Origin: Cellvibrio fontiphilus | Lineage (GTDB): Bacteria; Pseudomonadota; Gammaproteobacteria; Pseudomonadales; Cellvibrionaceae | Length of the DNA: 64,000 nt | Assembly (NCBI RefSeq): GCF_035317345.1 | Contig: NZ_JAYKTU010000003.1 | Strand: one strand, 5' to 3' | Shown here: piece after piece, positions 34,397 to 43,863 of the stretch | How the letters are laid out: every line of letters starts with the position of its first letter | How positions within the stretch are numbered: the first letter of the stretch is position 1 | Notes under the pieces: model-generated | Database searches by the model: none | Told to the model about the DNA's origin: nothing | What the model saw: only the letters and a program-made list of their open reading frames with translations | Position numbers and translations under genes: made by a program

Positions 34397-36778
34397 CTAG
34401 TTGACCAAGCGCTGCCAGAAATTTTTAACCGGGTTATTGCTGTTGGGCAGCAGGCAACTGGCCGATTCTTGCGGGCGAGCATCGTCGCGCAACGGCAGCC
34501 ACACAGCGCCAATACAGCCTTCGGCGCTGAGCTTGCCGGTGGCGCCATCCAACCAATCAAAACTCACGCCCGGAGGTGGCTCCTGCGGCAGGCTTTGGCT
34601 GGGCAACTGCTTCATAAATTCAGTCCACACCTGCAAGGCACCGCCGGCGCCGCTGAGCGGAGTGGCGCTGTTATCGTCGCGCCCTAACCAGACCACAGCC
34701 AAATGCTCGCCGCTGTAGCCGGCAAACCAGCTGTCGCGTTGCTCGTTGGTCGTGCCGGTTTTACCCGCCACTTCAAAACTCGCCGGTAACTGGTTGTAAG
34801 CGCTACGCCCTGTACCCTCGCGCATGGTGCGCTGCATGGCGTACTGCAGCTGGAACATGGTTTCGGTATCAAAACGCTGCTCCAATTGCAGTGGGTAGCG
34901 CTTGAGCGGTTTGCCATCCGCCGCCAGCACCTCGCGAATTGCATTGAGCGGGGTATAGACACCTTCAGCGGCGAGGGTGTGGTAAATACCCGCCACTTCC
35001 AGCGGCGACATCTCTACCGATCCTAACAACATCGCCGGTAGCGCCGGTACATCGCCAGCGTAACCGGCGCGCTTGACCCCTTGCGCCACGGTATCCAGCC
35101 CCAGGGTCATACCGAGACGCGCAGTGGCCTGGTTGTAGGAGAAGGCGAGCGCTTTATACAGCGGAATATCGCCGTGGTTTTGTTTATCGGCATTTTGTGG
35201 CGCCCACCATTTGCCGCCGGATTTGTAACTCACCGGATCATCGCTCACTGTGGTGGCCAAGTGGTATTTCTGTGGCTGCTCCAGCGCCGCGAGGAAAACA
35301 AAAGGTTTCATCAGCGAGCCAATTTGGCGCTTGGCATCCAGCGCGCGGTTAAAGCCCACAAAGCGCGGGTTGCGGTCCCCCAGCAAGGCGAGAATCTCCC
35401 CGCCGCCCACCGAGGTAACCACCATACTGGCCTGTACATCTTTGGTCTTGAAACGCTTTTCCAGCTCCGGCAGGCGCGCTTGCATGGCGCGTTCAGCCTG
35501 ACGCTGCACCATGGGCGACAGGCTGGTAAAAATCCGCAGGCCTTCACTGCGCAAATCCTCTTCGTTGTAGTCCTGATTCAGTTGGCGCTTCACCAACTCC
35601 ATAAACGCGGGATAGGTAGTGGTACGGGATTCACCTTCGGCGACTATACCGAGTGGCGCTGCCTGGGCACGCTTAAGTTGATTGGCGTCGATCAATCCCT
35701 CTTGATGCATTACCCCCAACACCACATTGCGCCGCGCATTGGCGCGCTCGGGGTTGCGCCAGGGGTTGTAGTAGGAGGCTCCTTTGACCAGACCAACCAG
35801 CAGCGCCAGTTCATGGGTATCCAATTCACGCAGAGGCTTGCGGAAATAATGTTGGGCACCCAAGGCAAAACCATTTATCGAGCGCGCCCCGCTTTGACCC
35901 AAAAACACTTCGTTAATGTAGGTCTCCAGAATCTCGGACTTGCTGTAATGCACCTCCAGCAAAATCGCCATAATCGCTTCCGGAATTTTGCGGCGCAGCA
36001 GACTCTGCTCATTGGTGAGGTAAAAGTTTTTCACCAGCTGCTGGGTGATGGTACTACCGCCCTGCACCACCCCGCCGCTGGTGGTATTCACCCAGGCCGC
36101 GCGCAAAATCGCCAGGGGAGATACGCCGCGATGCTCAAGGAAATGTTTATCTTCCACGGCCAGTAGGGTTTCGCCCAACAGTGGCGGCAAATCGGTCAGG
36201 CGCACCAACAGGCGATCCTCTTTATCAGCCGGATAAAAGCCGCCAATTTCTTCCGGCTCCAAACGCACCAGCGGTAAATCACCGCCCGCTAAATTGATCA
36301 GCCCCTGCACACTGCCATTGGCTACCCGCAACATGAATTTTTGCGCAGGTTCGGTTTTATCCCAAAAATTAAAACCGCGACTGTGGATGTGGTAAGTCAC
36401 CTCATTTGATCCGGCGCTGACTTTTTTAACCACCTGCCCCGGCGCGTTAATGTTGCCTTCAAAGCGATAACCCAGTGCGCGCAGCTCCTGCTCAAATAAC
36501 ACCGGCGATAGTGATTGCCCCAAATATAATTCCAGCGGACGCGCATAAACCCGCGCCGGCAGCGACCACTTTTTGCCCTCAAATTTGGAGCGCACGACTG
36601 AATCCAGATAGAGCGTCCAAACGCCCAACAGGGCGACTAACAGCAGCAGGCCGTAGACAATCCAGATACGCGCCAAGGCCCAGATTGAGCGCCCGGAGGA
36701 TTTGGCGCGGCCTTTACTTGAACGACCAGCTGAACGGCTGGAACTGGAGCGACTGGTGCTAACACGGCGTTTGGTCAT
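34397..36778 (-). CDS. mrcB: Penicillin-binding protein 1B (bifunctional)
   Basis: 793 residues. A Ser/Arg/Lys-rich cytoplasmic tail (~1-30), one transmembrane helix (~33-55), a UB2H-like domain (~70-150), glycosyltransferase GT51 with catalytic Glu209 in VEDKHFLEHRG and GGSTITQQLVKN, and transpeptidase with Ser488 (GSLMKPF), SYNQAT and Lys673 (AGKTGTTNEQ). It polymerises lipid II and cross-links peptidoglycan in the periplasm. Length and order match E. coli PBP1b, whose LpoB partner gene is not nearby. Confidence 0.95.
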   Translation of the reverse strand: MTKRRVSTSRSSSSRSAGRSSKGRAKSSGRSIWALARIWIVYGLLLLVALLGVWTLYLDSVVRSKFEGKKWSLPARVYARPLELYLGQSLSPVLFEQELRALGYRFEGNINAPGQVVKKVSAGSNEVTYHIHSRGFNFWDKTEPAQKFMLRVANGSVQGLINLAGGDLPLVRLEPEEIGGFYPADKEDRLLVRLTDLPPLLGETLLAVEDKHFLEHRGVSPLAILRAAWVNTTSGGVVQGGSTITQQLVKNFYLTNEQSLLRRKIPEAIMAILLEVHYSKSEILETYINEVFLGQSGARSINGFALGAQHYFRKPLRELDTHELALLVGLVKGASYYNPWRNPERANARRNVVLGVMHQEGLIDANQLKRAQAAPLGIVAEGESRTTTYPAFMELVKRQLNQDYNEEDLRSEGLRIFTSLSPMVQRQAERAMQARLPELEKRFKTKDVQASMVVTSVGGGEILALLGDRNPRFVGFNRALDAKRQIGSLMKPFVFLAALEQPQKYHLATTVSDDPVSYKSGGKWWAPQNADKQNHGDIPLYKALAFSYNQATARLGMTLGLDTVAQGVKRAGYAGDVPALPAMLLGSVEMSPLEVAGIYHTLAAEGVYTPLNAIREVLAADGKPLKRYPLQLEQRFDTETMFQLQYAMQRTMREGTGRSAYNQLPASFEVAGKTGTTNEQRDSWFAGYSGEHLAVVWLGRDDNSATPLSGAGGALQVWTEFMKQLPSQSLPQEPPPGVSFDWLDGATGKLSAEGCIGAVWLPLRDDARPQESASCLLPNSNNPVKNFWQRLVN

Positions 36779-36936
36779 GGGAGAATCTTAGAAATAAGGG
36801 AGCTAAAAATTTGTGCGCAAGTTTAACTGCCACCCCCACTGAATGCGAGATAAAGGACAGGCGCTTTATAGCGCGAATTGAATTTTGCATAATGCCGCCG
36901 GTTTTCACCTTACATTCACTCCTCCAAGGCATTCAC

Positions 36937-37938
36937 ATGAACAAGCACTATCACATCTACGGCATAGGCGCCGCGCTGGTCGATACCGAAATCACCCTTA
37001 CCGATACCGACCTCACCCGCATGGCCGTTGCCAAGGGTGTGATGACCCTGGTGGATGAAGCGCGCCAGAACGATCTCATCGAATACCTGAGCGATCATCT
37101 GGTCGCCTCCCATCGCGCCAGCGGTGGCTCCGCCGCAAATACCATCATCGCCGCCAGTTATTTTGGCTGCGACAACTTTTACTCCTGCAAAGTTGCCAAT
37201 GACGACAATGGTGTTTTTTACCTCAATGATATTCACGCCGCCGGCGTAAAAACCCCAAGCCATATCACACCACCCGCCGGTATAACCGGTAAATGTCTGG
37301 TGATGATTACCCCCGATGCCGAGCGCACCATGAATACCTTTCTCGGCATTAGCGAAACACTTTCGGTGGATGAATTAGACCTGGAGGCGCTTGCGCAATC
37401 CCACTATGTTTATATCGAAGGCTACCTGGTGAGTTCCACCAGCGGACGCGCCGCGGCTATCGAATTGCGTAAGCAGGCGCAAGCGAACAACACCAAAACT
37501 GCACTGAGCTTATCCGACCCGGCAATGGTGCAATTTTTCTATGACGGACTGGTGGAAATGATTGGTGAGGGCGTGGATTTAATTTTCTGCAACCGCGATG
37601 AAGCCATAGGTTTCACTAAAACCCACAACCTTGAGGACGCCTGCACCGCGCTAAAAAAATACTGCAAACAATTCGCGATTACCTGCGGCGCCGAGGGTGC
37701 ATTGGTATTTGATGGCGAGGAATTGATTCAAGTGCCCGGCGCAAAAACTACTCCGGTGGATACCAATGGTGCAGGCGATATGTTTGCCGGTGCATTTTTG
37801 TATGCCATCAATCAAGGGAAAAACTTCAAGGCTGCCGCAGAGTTTGCCAACCATGCAGCAGCCAAAGTCGTTTCACAATTTGGCCCGCGATTACAACCGC
37901 AACAACATGCGGAATTGAAGAGGGGATTTTTTAATTAG
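36937..37938 (+). CDS. PfkB-family carbohydrate/nucleoside kinase (adenosine kinase-like)
   Basis: 333 residues from ATG 36937; AAGG lies upstream, and a longer frame from 36811 adds unlikely residues. PfkB motifs: GGSAANTIIAASYFG (signature 1 region) and DTNGAGDMFAGAFLYA with the catalytic Asp and anion hole. The pattern (long N-terminal IYGIGAALVDTEI, HITPPAGITGKC) fits the bacterial group annotated as adenosine kinase. Substrate could also be another nucleoside or sugar. It is monocistronic. Confidence 0.88.
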   Translation: MNKHYHIYGIGAALVDTEITLTDTDLTRMAVAKGVMTLVDEARQNDLIEYLSDHLVASHRASGGSAANTIIAASYFGCDNFYSCKVANDDNGVFYLNDIHAAGVKTPSHITPPAGITGKCLVMITPDAERTMNTFLGISETLSVDELDLEALAQSHYVYIEGYLVSSTSGRAAAIELRKQAQANNTKTALSLSDPAMVQFFYDGLVEMIGEGVDLIFCNRDEAIGFTKTHNLEDACTALKKYCKQFAITCGAEGALVFDGEELIQVPGAKTTPVDTNGAGDMFAGAFLYAINQGKNFKAAAEFANHAAAKVVSQFGPRLQPQQHAELKRGFFN

Positions 37939-37959
37939 CCTTTGCTTTTTACTTGAAAA

Positions 37960-37983
37960 TGGCAGGCCGGGATTCGCCTGCCA
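37960..37983 (+). terminator. Hairpin after kinase gene
   Basis: TGGCAGGC (37960-37967) pairs with GCCTGCCA (37976-37983) over an 8-nt loop, 22 bp after the stop codon. A short AT-rich stretch follows but no T-run. Confidence 0.45.
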
Positions 37984-38042
37984 ATTAAAACTGTATTGCA
38001 CAGACACAACCCGGACTGCTACAGCTGTGCATCGATCAACCC

Positions 38043-38070
38043 GGTTTTTATTTGGGGCCAAATAAAAACC
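38043..38070 (-). repeat. 13-bp inverted repeat spanning a stop codon
   Basis: GGTTTTTATTTGG (38043-38055) and CCAAATAAAAACC (38058-38070) are perfectly complementary with a GG spacer. It covers the last codons and stop of the PLDc_N-type gene and, with its T-rich arm, could terminate its transcript. Confidence 0.6.
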
Positions 38071-38224
38071 ACAAAATAAACCCGAGCAGTGGCAATAACA
38101 ACAACACCACAATCCAAATCACTTTAGCGCCGGTACTGGCGCGGCTCTGGGTAGTTTTCACAATCGCATAAACTACACAGATCAGCAGAACAAGCCCGAA
38201 AAAACCACCGACTTCAACGTTCAT
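38048..38224 (-). CDS. Small PLDc_N-type membrane protein
   Basis: 58 residues from ATG 38224 with AGGGGA upstream. Two transmembrane helices (~4-22 and ~33-53) joined by a short polar loop, ending LLPLLGFILWFLFGPK. This is the N-terminal domain of phospholipase D/cardiolipin synthase type enzymes on its own, a common small orphan in bacteria. No catalytic domain is attached. Role unknown. Confidence 0.85.
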   Translation of the reverse strand: MNVEVGGFFGLVLLICVVYAIVKTTQSRASTGAKVIWIVVLLLLPLLGFILWFLFGPK

Positions 38225-38270
38225 GTAAGTCCCCTTCTGCGTAAATTTATATTGCAACAATTACTGCCGA

Positions 38271-38963
38271 TCAACTTAGCGCCGACACCAACCATTTACC
38301 ATCCATCAATAACCAATCAAACCATAAGACTTGATGAGAAAGTACTATCAACCAAAAAACCAACAAAAAAGATAGCTTTTTGGTTTTATGTCGAAATTGT
38401 TGCTGCGCAATAAAGGCGCCAGGCCAACCACCAACAAAAGACCAAAAATGTAAATTCGCTTCGGGTATGCGCCATTCGCCAACCTTTGCTCGGCGCTTAT
38501 CATCCCAATAAAAATAATAGGCCAGCAAGCTCACAAAAATATAAGCGACAAAAACCCATGGTGCACTGTAGGTTTTCACTAAACTAAGCGAGCCAATGGT
38601 TGGCAATACCAGTAGTACGGCCAACACACCCCATTGAACCTTGCGCTCGGAAAATTGTTGCTGCTTCCTTGTATCCACAGACCTGCGTTCAAAAGCTGGT
38701 TTTAATACAGACTTATCGACCCTCGGTTTTATTCTGATTTTTGGATTATCCACAGCCAAGGCTTCATGTCGAACATGTGCGGCGCTTGGTCGCTCTTGTG
38801 CAGATTGCTCCGGCACAAAAAAGACAGCTCCACCCACTTGAGGGCGCCAAGCACCCCGCACTGAAGAGATATGAAAGAAGAATTTTTTACCATTGTCAGC
38901 AAGAATAAAACCAAATCCTTTTTGGTCATTCCAATGTTCTATGGTGCCCTTTAGTTCCAGCAT
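38271..38963 (-). CDS. Cold-shock domain fused to DUF1294 membrane domain
   Basis: 230 residues. Residues ~1-65 are a cold-shock/OB fold: GTIEHWNDQKGFGFI (RNP1-like) and KKFFFHISSV (RNP2-like). A charged linker (~66-105) leads to a DUF1294 domain with about four transmembrane helices, including FWSFVGGWPGAFIAQQQFRHKT, the DUF1294 signature. The fusion is known in proteobacteria; it may place a nucleic-acid-binding domain at the membrane. Function unknown. Confidence 0.9.
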   Translation of the reverse strand: MLELKGTIEHWNDQKGFGFILADNGKKFFFHISSVRGAWRPQVGGAVFFVPEQSAQERPSAAHVRHEALAVDNPKIRIKPRVDKSVLKPAFERRSVDTRKQQQFSERKVQWGVLAVLLVLPTIGSLSLVKTYSAPWVFVAYIFVSLLAYYFYWDDKRRAKVGEWRIPEANLHFWSFVGGWPGAFIAQQQFRHKTKKLSFLLVFWLIVLSHQVLWFDWLLMDGKWLVSALS

Positions 38964-39044
38964 AGATTTATTCCAATTGTGGATTGGGGCATCTATGAAG
39001 GCTATTCATATGACCTTCGCATGCGCTCGGCCCATCCTTAAAAA

Positions 39045-39605
39045 TCAATGGCCATTTCTATTCGCAGAGCTCACTTTCTGCATCAGCCAATCGGTATATG
39101 CGATACCTATCGCGGAAAAGATAAAGGTCATGTGGATGATGGTTTGCCACATCACACCTTCTTCGGTGAACTTCGCACCGGGCATGCCAATATTGCCGGC
39201 CTCAATGAAGGTTTTTAATAAATGGATTGAGGATATACCGATAATCGCCATCGCCAATTTTACTTTTAATACAGTGGCATTGACGTGACTTAACCATTCG
39301 GGTTGGTCTGGGTGGCCGTCCAAACGCAGTCGCGATACAAAAGTTTCATAACCACCAACAATCACCATCACTAACAAGTTTGAAATCATCACCACGTCAA
39401 TCAATCCCAATACGATCAGCATGATGGTCTGTTCACTCAGTGAATTAACATCAAGTACCAGATGAGTGAGTTCTTTCAGGAAGAGAAATACGTAGGCGCA
39501 CTGCGCAATAATCAAACCCAGATAAAGCGGCAGCTGTAGCCAGCGCGATCCGAATATAAGCGTGGGGAAAAAACCGGTTTTGTACACAGAGGGAACGTCG
39601 CTCAT
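39045..39605 (-). CDS. YqhA/UPF0114 family membrane protein
   Basis: 186 residues from ATG 39605, with AAGGTG upstream; a longer frame begins at 39659 without a good site. Four transmembrane helices are visible, with SRWLQLPLYLGLIIAQ and ISNLLVMVIVGGYETFVSRL matching the TIGR00645/UPF0114 family. Role unknown. It lies 85 bp after the moeB stop, with a hairpin between, so may have its own transcript. Confidence 0.9.
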   Translation of the reverse strand: MSDVPSVYKTGFFPTLIFGSRWLQLPLYLGLIIAQCAYVFLFLKELTHLVLDVNSLSEQTIMLIVLGLIDVVMISNLLVMVIVGGYETFVSRLRLDGHPDQPEWLSHVNATVLKVKLAMAIIGISSIHLLKTFIEAGNIGMPGAKFTEEGVMWQTIIHMTFIFSAIGIAYTDWLMQKVSSANRNGH

Positions 39606-39649
39606 CAGAACACCTTTAATTGAGTAAATGTAAATGGAGTAAGCCGTAG

Positions 39650-39673
39650 ATGGCGCCAATATAAAGGCGCCAT
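39650..39673 (-). terminator. GGCGCC-stem hairpin after moeB
   Basis: ATGGCGCC (39650-39657) pairs with GGCGCCAT (39666-39673), loop AATATAAA, 18 bp after the moeB stop. No T-run follows on the minus strand. Same stem core as 11371 and 18112. Confidence 0.5.
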
Positions 39674-39690
39674 TGCAAAAAACAAGTTAT

Positions 39691-40443
39691 TTACACAGGT
39701 GCGGAATGAGCACACACCGGGCACTGCGGGTCTTTAGGTAATACCAGTTCGCGCCACTGACTATGGCGCGCATCCAATAGCAATAAACGTCCGGCGAGGG
39801 TCGTGCCAAAACCGCAAATTAATTTAATTGTTTCCAGCGCTTGCATGGAGCCGATAATGCCCACCAGCGGCGCGAGTACACCATTGGCTGCACAGGTTAA
39901 ATCATCGCTGTCCTCTTCATATAAACAGCGATAGCAGGGTGCAGTGGCCGAGCGTGAATCGAATACCGCCACCTGCCCTTCCAGACGAATGGCGGCACCG
40001 GAAACGAGCGGCACCTTTGCCGCAACACAGCCGGCATTAATCGCAAAGCGCGTGGCAAAATTATCAGTGCAGTCAACGACAACATCGGCACTCGCGATTT
40101 GTTCGGCAAGATTTTCCGCATCCAAAACCTGCTCGATACAATCAACCCGCACCTCGGAATTTAATTCGCGCAACGCCTGCGCCGCCGACACCGCTTTGTT
40201 CATCCCCAGTCGCGCCCCGGCATGCACAATCTGGCGCTGCAAATTGGTTAAATCCACTGTGTCAAAATCGGCTAACACCAAATGGCCAACACCGGCAGCG
40301 GCGAGGTACATAGCAACCGGTGAACCCAAGCCGCCCAGACCGATAATAAGCACACGTGCGGCCAATAATTTTTCCTGTCCGTCCAGATCCACATCCGGCA
40401 ACATAATCTGACGCGAGTAGCGCAGCAGTTGTTCGTCGTTCAT
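39691..40443 (-). CDS. moeB: Molybdopterin-synthase adenylyltransferase MoeB
   Basis: 250 residues. E1-like fold: GLGGLGSPVAMYLAAAGVG nucleotide loop, the R-finger region DLTNLQRQI, CTDNFATRF, and two CxxC pairs (CYRC and CPVC) that bind structural zinc. MoeB adenylates the C-terminus of MoaD in molybdopterin synthesis; ThiF or a MoeBR function are alternatives in the same family. Position after prmC is the usual gammaproteobacterial order. Confidence 0.9.
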   Translation of the reverse strand: MNDEQLLRYSRQIMLPDVDLDGQEKLLAARVLIIGLGGLGSPVAMYLAAAGVGHLVLADFDTVDLTNLQRQIVHAGARLGMNKAVSAAQALRELNSEVRVDCIEQVLDAENLAEQIASADVVVDCTDNFATRFAINAGCVAAKVPLVSGAAIRLEGQVAVFDSRSATAPCYRCLYEEDSDDLTCAANGVLAPLVGIIGSMQALETIKLICGFGTTLAGRLLLLDARHSQWRELVLPKDPQCPVCAHSAPV

Positions 40444-40446
40444 GAA

Positions 40447-41304
40447 TTACTCCTGACCTTTTCTGCCCAGTGTGATGCGCTCGTTACCACCCAGATCGCG
40501 CCGGGTTTCCACCTGCACAAAACCTTGCTGGAAAAATAAGTTGCGCACCGCTTGTGCCTGATCAAAACCATGCTCAAGCAACAGCCAGGCGCACTCGTGT
40601 AAATAATTCCAGCTTTGCTGAAGAATCAATTCGATATCCGCAAGCCCACTATTTTCTGCCACCAGTGCCGAGCGAGGCTCAAACCGTACATCGCCCTGTT
40701 CAAGGTGCGGATCTTGCGGATCTATATAAGGTGGATTACTGACAATCACGTCAAACTTTTGCGGCGGAATCTGCGTAAACCAGTTGCTTTGCTCAATGGT
40801 CACCTGTTTGAACCCGAGCTGCTCACAGTTGTGTCGGGCGAGAGCAACGGCATCTGCCGAGAAATCCACCCCCAACAATTTCCAGTGCGGTTTTTCGCTG
40901 GCAATGGCCAACACAATCGCACCGCTTCCCGTACCCAAGTCCAGGCACTGACGCATTTGCTGTGGCGAATCCTGCGCAAATAATTCCAGTAATGTCTCGA
41001 CTAATAATTCAGTATCCGGGCGCGGAATCAGGGTGGAATTATTGACCGCGAGCGGCAGCGACCAAAATTCGCGCTGACCGATAATATGGGCTATTGGCTC
41101 GCCGGATTTACGGCGATTGAACAGCTGCAAAAAAATCGCCTCCTGCTCTGCCGATAATTTTTTATCTGGCCAGGTAAACAGATAGGTGCGATTTTTTTGC
41201 AGCACATGGCAGAGGATCAATTCGATATCAAGACGCGCGGAATCGCTTATCGACTCCAGCTCGCCTGCAAGTTGCAAACATTGTGCAACAGAAATATCGC
41301 GCAT
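40447..41304 (-). CDS. prmC: Release-factor glutamine methyltransferase PrmC
   Basis: 285 residues. Class I methyltransferase with SAM loop LDLGTGSGAIVLAIA and catalytic NPPY (SNPPYIDPQDPHL). The N-terminal helical domain that docks RF1 is present. It methylates the Gln of the GGQ motif in RF1 and RF2. Its start overlaps the prfA stop by one base (TAATG), so the modifier is translated together with its substrate. Confidence 0.96.
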   Translation of the reverse strand: MRDISVAQCLQLAGELESISDSARLDIELILCHVLQKNRTYLFTWPDKKLSAEQEAIFLQLFNRRKSGEPIAHIIGQREFWSLPLAVNNSTLIPRPDTELLVETLLELFAQDSPQQMRQCLDLGTGSGAIVLAIASEKPHWKLLGVDFSADAVALARHNCEQLGFKQVTIEQSNWFTQIPPQKFDVIVSNPPYIDPQDPHLEQGDVRFEPRSALVAENSGLADIELILQQSWNYLHECAWLLLEHGFDQAQAVRNLFFQQGFVQVETRRDLGGNERITLGRKGQE

Positions 41305-42386
41305 TAATCCGCTATCGCTGCCAATTGATCCGCTTGATATTCGTTGGCGAGAGGACCAACAATCGGGTCAAGGTCACCCTGCATAATCGCATCCAGCGAA
41401 TAGAGTGTGAGGTTGATGCGATGGTCAGTGACTCGCCCCTGCGGATAATTGTAAGTGCGAATGCGCTCGGAGCGGTCGCCAGAACCAACCAGATTGCGGC
41501 GCTCATCGGAGAGGGATTTATGCGCGGCATCTTCCTGCATGGTTTTTAATTTGGTGGCGAGCAAACTCATCGCACGCGCACGGTTTTTGTGTTGCGAGCG
41601 CTCGTCCTGACATTCGATCACCAAACCCGTGGGAATGTGCACAATACGAATCGCCGAATCAGTTTTGTTAACGTGCTGACCACCGGCACCCGAGGCGCGG
41701 AAGGTGTCAATACGCAAATCGGCTTTGTTGATATTAATCTCTTCCATTTCATCCGCTTCCGGCATAACCGCAACGGTACAAGCAGAGGTATGGATACGCC
41801 CCTGGGATTCGGTTTCAGGCACACGCTGTACGCGGTGAGCGCCCGACTCAAACTTCAACTTTGAATAAACCCCTTGGCCGCTGACCAGGGTAATAATTTC
41901 TTTGTAGCCGCCGTGTTCACCTTCATTTTGGCTGAGCACTTCTACCCGCCACCCCTGGGTTTCCGCATATTTGGAATACATGCGGAATAAATCGCCGGAG
42001 AAAATCGCCGCTTCATCGCCACCGGTGCCGGCACGAATTTCCAGGTAGCAGTTTTTTTCATCGTTAGGGTCTTTGGGCAACAACAGTTTTTGCAATTCCA
42101 ACTGCATCGGCTCAAGCTGTACTTCGCAGTCTTTTAACTCTTCCTCTGCCATTTCTTTCATATCGGCATCACCATCCACCAACAGGTGTTTGGCCTCTTC
42201 GATATTGGCAAGCAACTGCAAATAGTTTTTATAACCCTGCACTACTGGTTCAAGTTCCGCATACTCTTTGGAAAGCTCGCGAAATTTATTTTGGTTGTTG
42301 ATGACATCAGCTTCCGACAAAAGCGCGCTCACTTCTTCATAGCGCTCTTTAAGTCGATCCAGTTTTTCTAAAATAGACGCTTTCAT
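41304..42386 (-). CDS. prfA: Peptide chain release factor 1
   Basis: 360 residues, standard length. The GGQ hydrolysis motif (GAGGQHVNKTDSAIR) lies near residue 234, and the stop-codon reading domain precedes it; ends in QADQLAAIAD. RF1 reads UAA and UAG. Coupled on both sides by one-base overlaps: hemA stop/prfA start and prfA stop/prmC start. Confidence 0.97.
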   Translation of the reverse strand: MKASILEKLDRLKERYEEVSALLSEADVINNQNKFRELSKEYAELEPVVQGYKNYLQLLANIEEAKHLLVDGDADMKEMAEEELKDCEVQLEPMQLELQKLLLPKDPNDEKNCYLEIRAGTGGDEAAIFSGDLFRMYSKYAETQGWRVEVLSQNEGEHGGYKEIITLVSGQGVYSKLKFESGAHRVQRVPETESQGRIHTSACTVAVMPEADEMEEININKADLRIDTFRASGAGGQHVNKTDSAIRIVHIPTGLVIECQDERSQHKNRARAMSLLATKLKTMQEDAAHKSLSDERRNLVGSGDRSERIRTYNYPQGRVTDHRINLTLYSLDAIMQGDLDPIVGPLANEYQADQLAAIAD

Positions 42387-43711
42387 TATGACTCACTTGC
42401 GGCGCTGCTATTGGTTGCAGCAGGGTTAACAGACTCTTTATCGCTACCGGTAGATTCAGTGCCCAGCGACAACTCAAACAATTCATGAGCTACTTGCAAC
42501 ACATGATGGCGCGAGCTGGCACTGGCTTCTTTTAATACGGTGGTGGGCGAATGAATTAATTTATTGGTGAGGTTGCGCGCAAACTGATGTAGCACTTGTT
42601 CCGCATTGGCGCCTGCCTGCAAACTGCGCAGAGCCTTTTGCAATTCCAAATCGCGCAACTGCTCCGCTTTTTGGCGATAGGCTTTTACCGTCTCTACCGC
42701 ATTGAGTGCGCGCTGCTGACGCAAAAATAATTCCACTCCCTCGTTGATAATATCTTCCGCTTGATCAGCTGCCGCCACACGGGATTTTTTGTTTTCATCA
42801 ATCACCGCGTGCAAATCATCCACGGTGTAGAGATACACATCATCCAGCTCGCCCACCTGCTCCTCGATATCGCGCGGCACGGCAATATCGAGCATAAACA
42901 TGGGTTTGTGTTTGCGTTTTTTCAGTGCTGATTCCACCGCACCTTTACCCAATAGAGGCAATTGGCTGGCGGTGGAGGAAATCACTATGTCAGCGCGATG
43001 CAAATACTCGGGAATATCAGCGAGCAAAATCGCCTCGCCATGAAACTCCCGCGCCAGGCGCTGGGCGCGATCCAGAGTGCGGTTGGCGACAATGATGTGT
43101 TTGATGCCCTGCTCTGCGAGGTGGCGCGCTACCAACTCGATAGTTTCGCCAGCGCCGATCAACAGGGCAGTATCCTGTTTTAAATTGGAAAAAATCTGCT
43201 GCGCAAGGCTCACTGCCGCATAGGCAACAGATACGGGGTTTTCACCAATTGCCGTTTCCGTGCGCACCCGCTTGGCAATGTTAAACACCTGCTGGAAGGT
43301 GGCATGTAATTCCGCACCTAAGGTGCCCGCCTCTTTGGCAACGGCAAATGCTGATTTCATTTGGCCCAAAATTTGCGGCTCACCCAGCACCAGAGAGTCA
43401 AGCCCGCCCGCAACTTTCATCATATGGCGGACCGCTTCCTGATCCGCGTAGCAGTAATAGCTATTGGCCAGGTCAGCCGCATCTATCGCCGTGTGATTAA
43501 CCAGCCACTGCTGGATTGCGCTGGCGTCTGACTCGCTGGTGGCGTAAATTTCAGTGCGATTGCAGGTGGACAGTATGGCCACCTCACTTAAGCCCGCCTG
43601 CGCACAGGCCTCCTGCATCGCCGACTGCAGGTTTTCCGGCGCAAAGGCCACCCGCTCGCGCAGGGCAAGAGGTGCGGTCGTGTGGTTAATACCAAAGGCT
43701 AACAGGGTCAT
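42386..43711 (-). CDS. hemA: Glutamyl-tRNA reductase
   Basis: 441 residues. Catalytic Cys in STCNRTEIYA (~48-57), NADPH loop LLIGAGETIELVARHL and the C-terminal dimer helix. It reduces glutamyl-tRNA to glutamate-1-semialdehyde, the first step of C5 haem synthesis. Residues ~415-441 are a low-complexity Ser/Ala tail. It is the first gene of hemA-prfA-prmC-moeB and is divergent from the exonuclease gene. Confidence 0.96.
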   Translation of the reverse strand: MTLLAFGINHTTAPLALRERVAFAPENLQSAMQEACAQAGLSEVAILSTCNRTEIYATSESDASAIQQWLVNHTAIDAADLANSYYCYADQEAVRHMMKVAGGLDSLVLGEPQILGQMKSAFAVAKEAGTLGAELHATFQQVFNIAKRVRTETAIGENPVSVAYAAVSLAQQIFSNLKQDTALLIGAGETIELVARHLAEQGIKHIIVANRTLDRAQRLAREFHGEAILLADIPEYLHRADIVISSTASQLPLLGKGAVESALKKRKHKPMFMLDIAVPRDIEEQVGELDDVYLYTVDDLHAVIDENKKSRVAAADQAEDIINEGVELFLRQQRALNAVETVKAYRQKAEQLRDLELQKALRSLQAGANAEQVLHQFARNLTNKLIHSPTTVLKEASASSRHHVLQVAHELFELSLGTESTGSDKESVNPAATNSSAASES

Positions 43712-43863
43712 TGGGGGCGCTAATAGTAATTTAGGGCGGTATTGTCGGGTTCGCCGCTTGGCGTGACAAGAGGCAAGCCGATAATCCCTGCATAAACACA
43801 GGCTAATTTGGATCCGCTACTCCCAATTTATCTCATTATCGAAATGCACCTTGAGGATTTGTT

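Noticed and set aside
35081..36166. 361-codon open frame on the + strand
   Set aside because: It lies wholly antisense to mrcB, has a composition typical of a shadow frame, and shows no family motif or ribosome-binding site.
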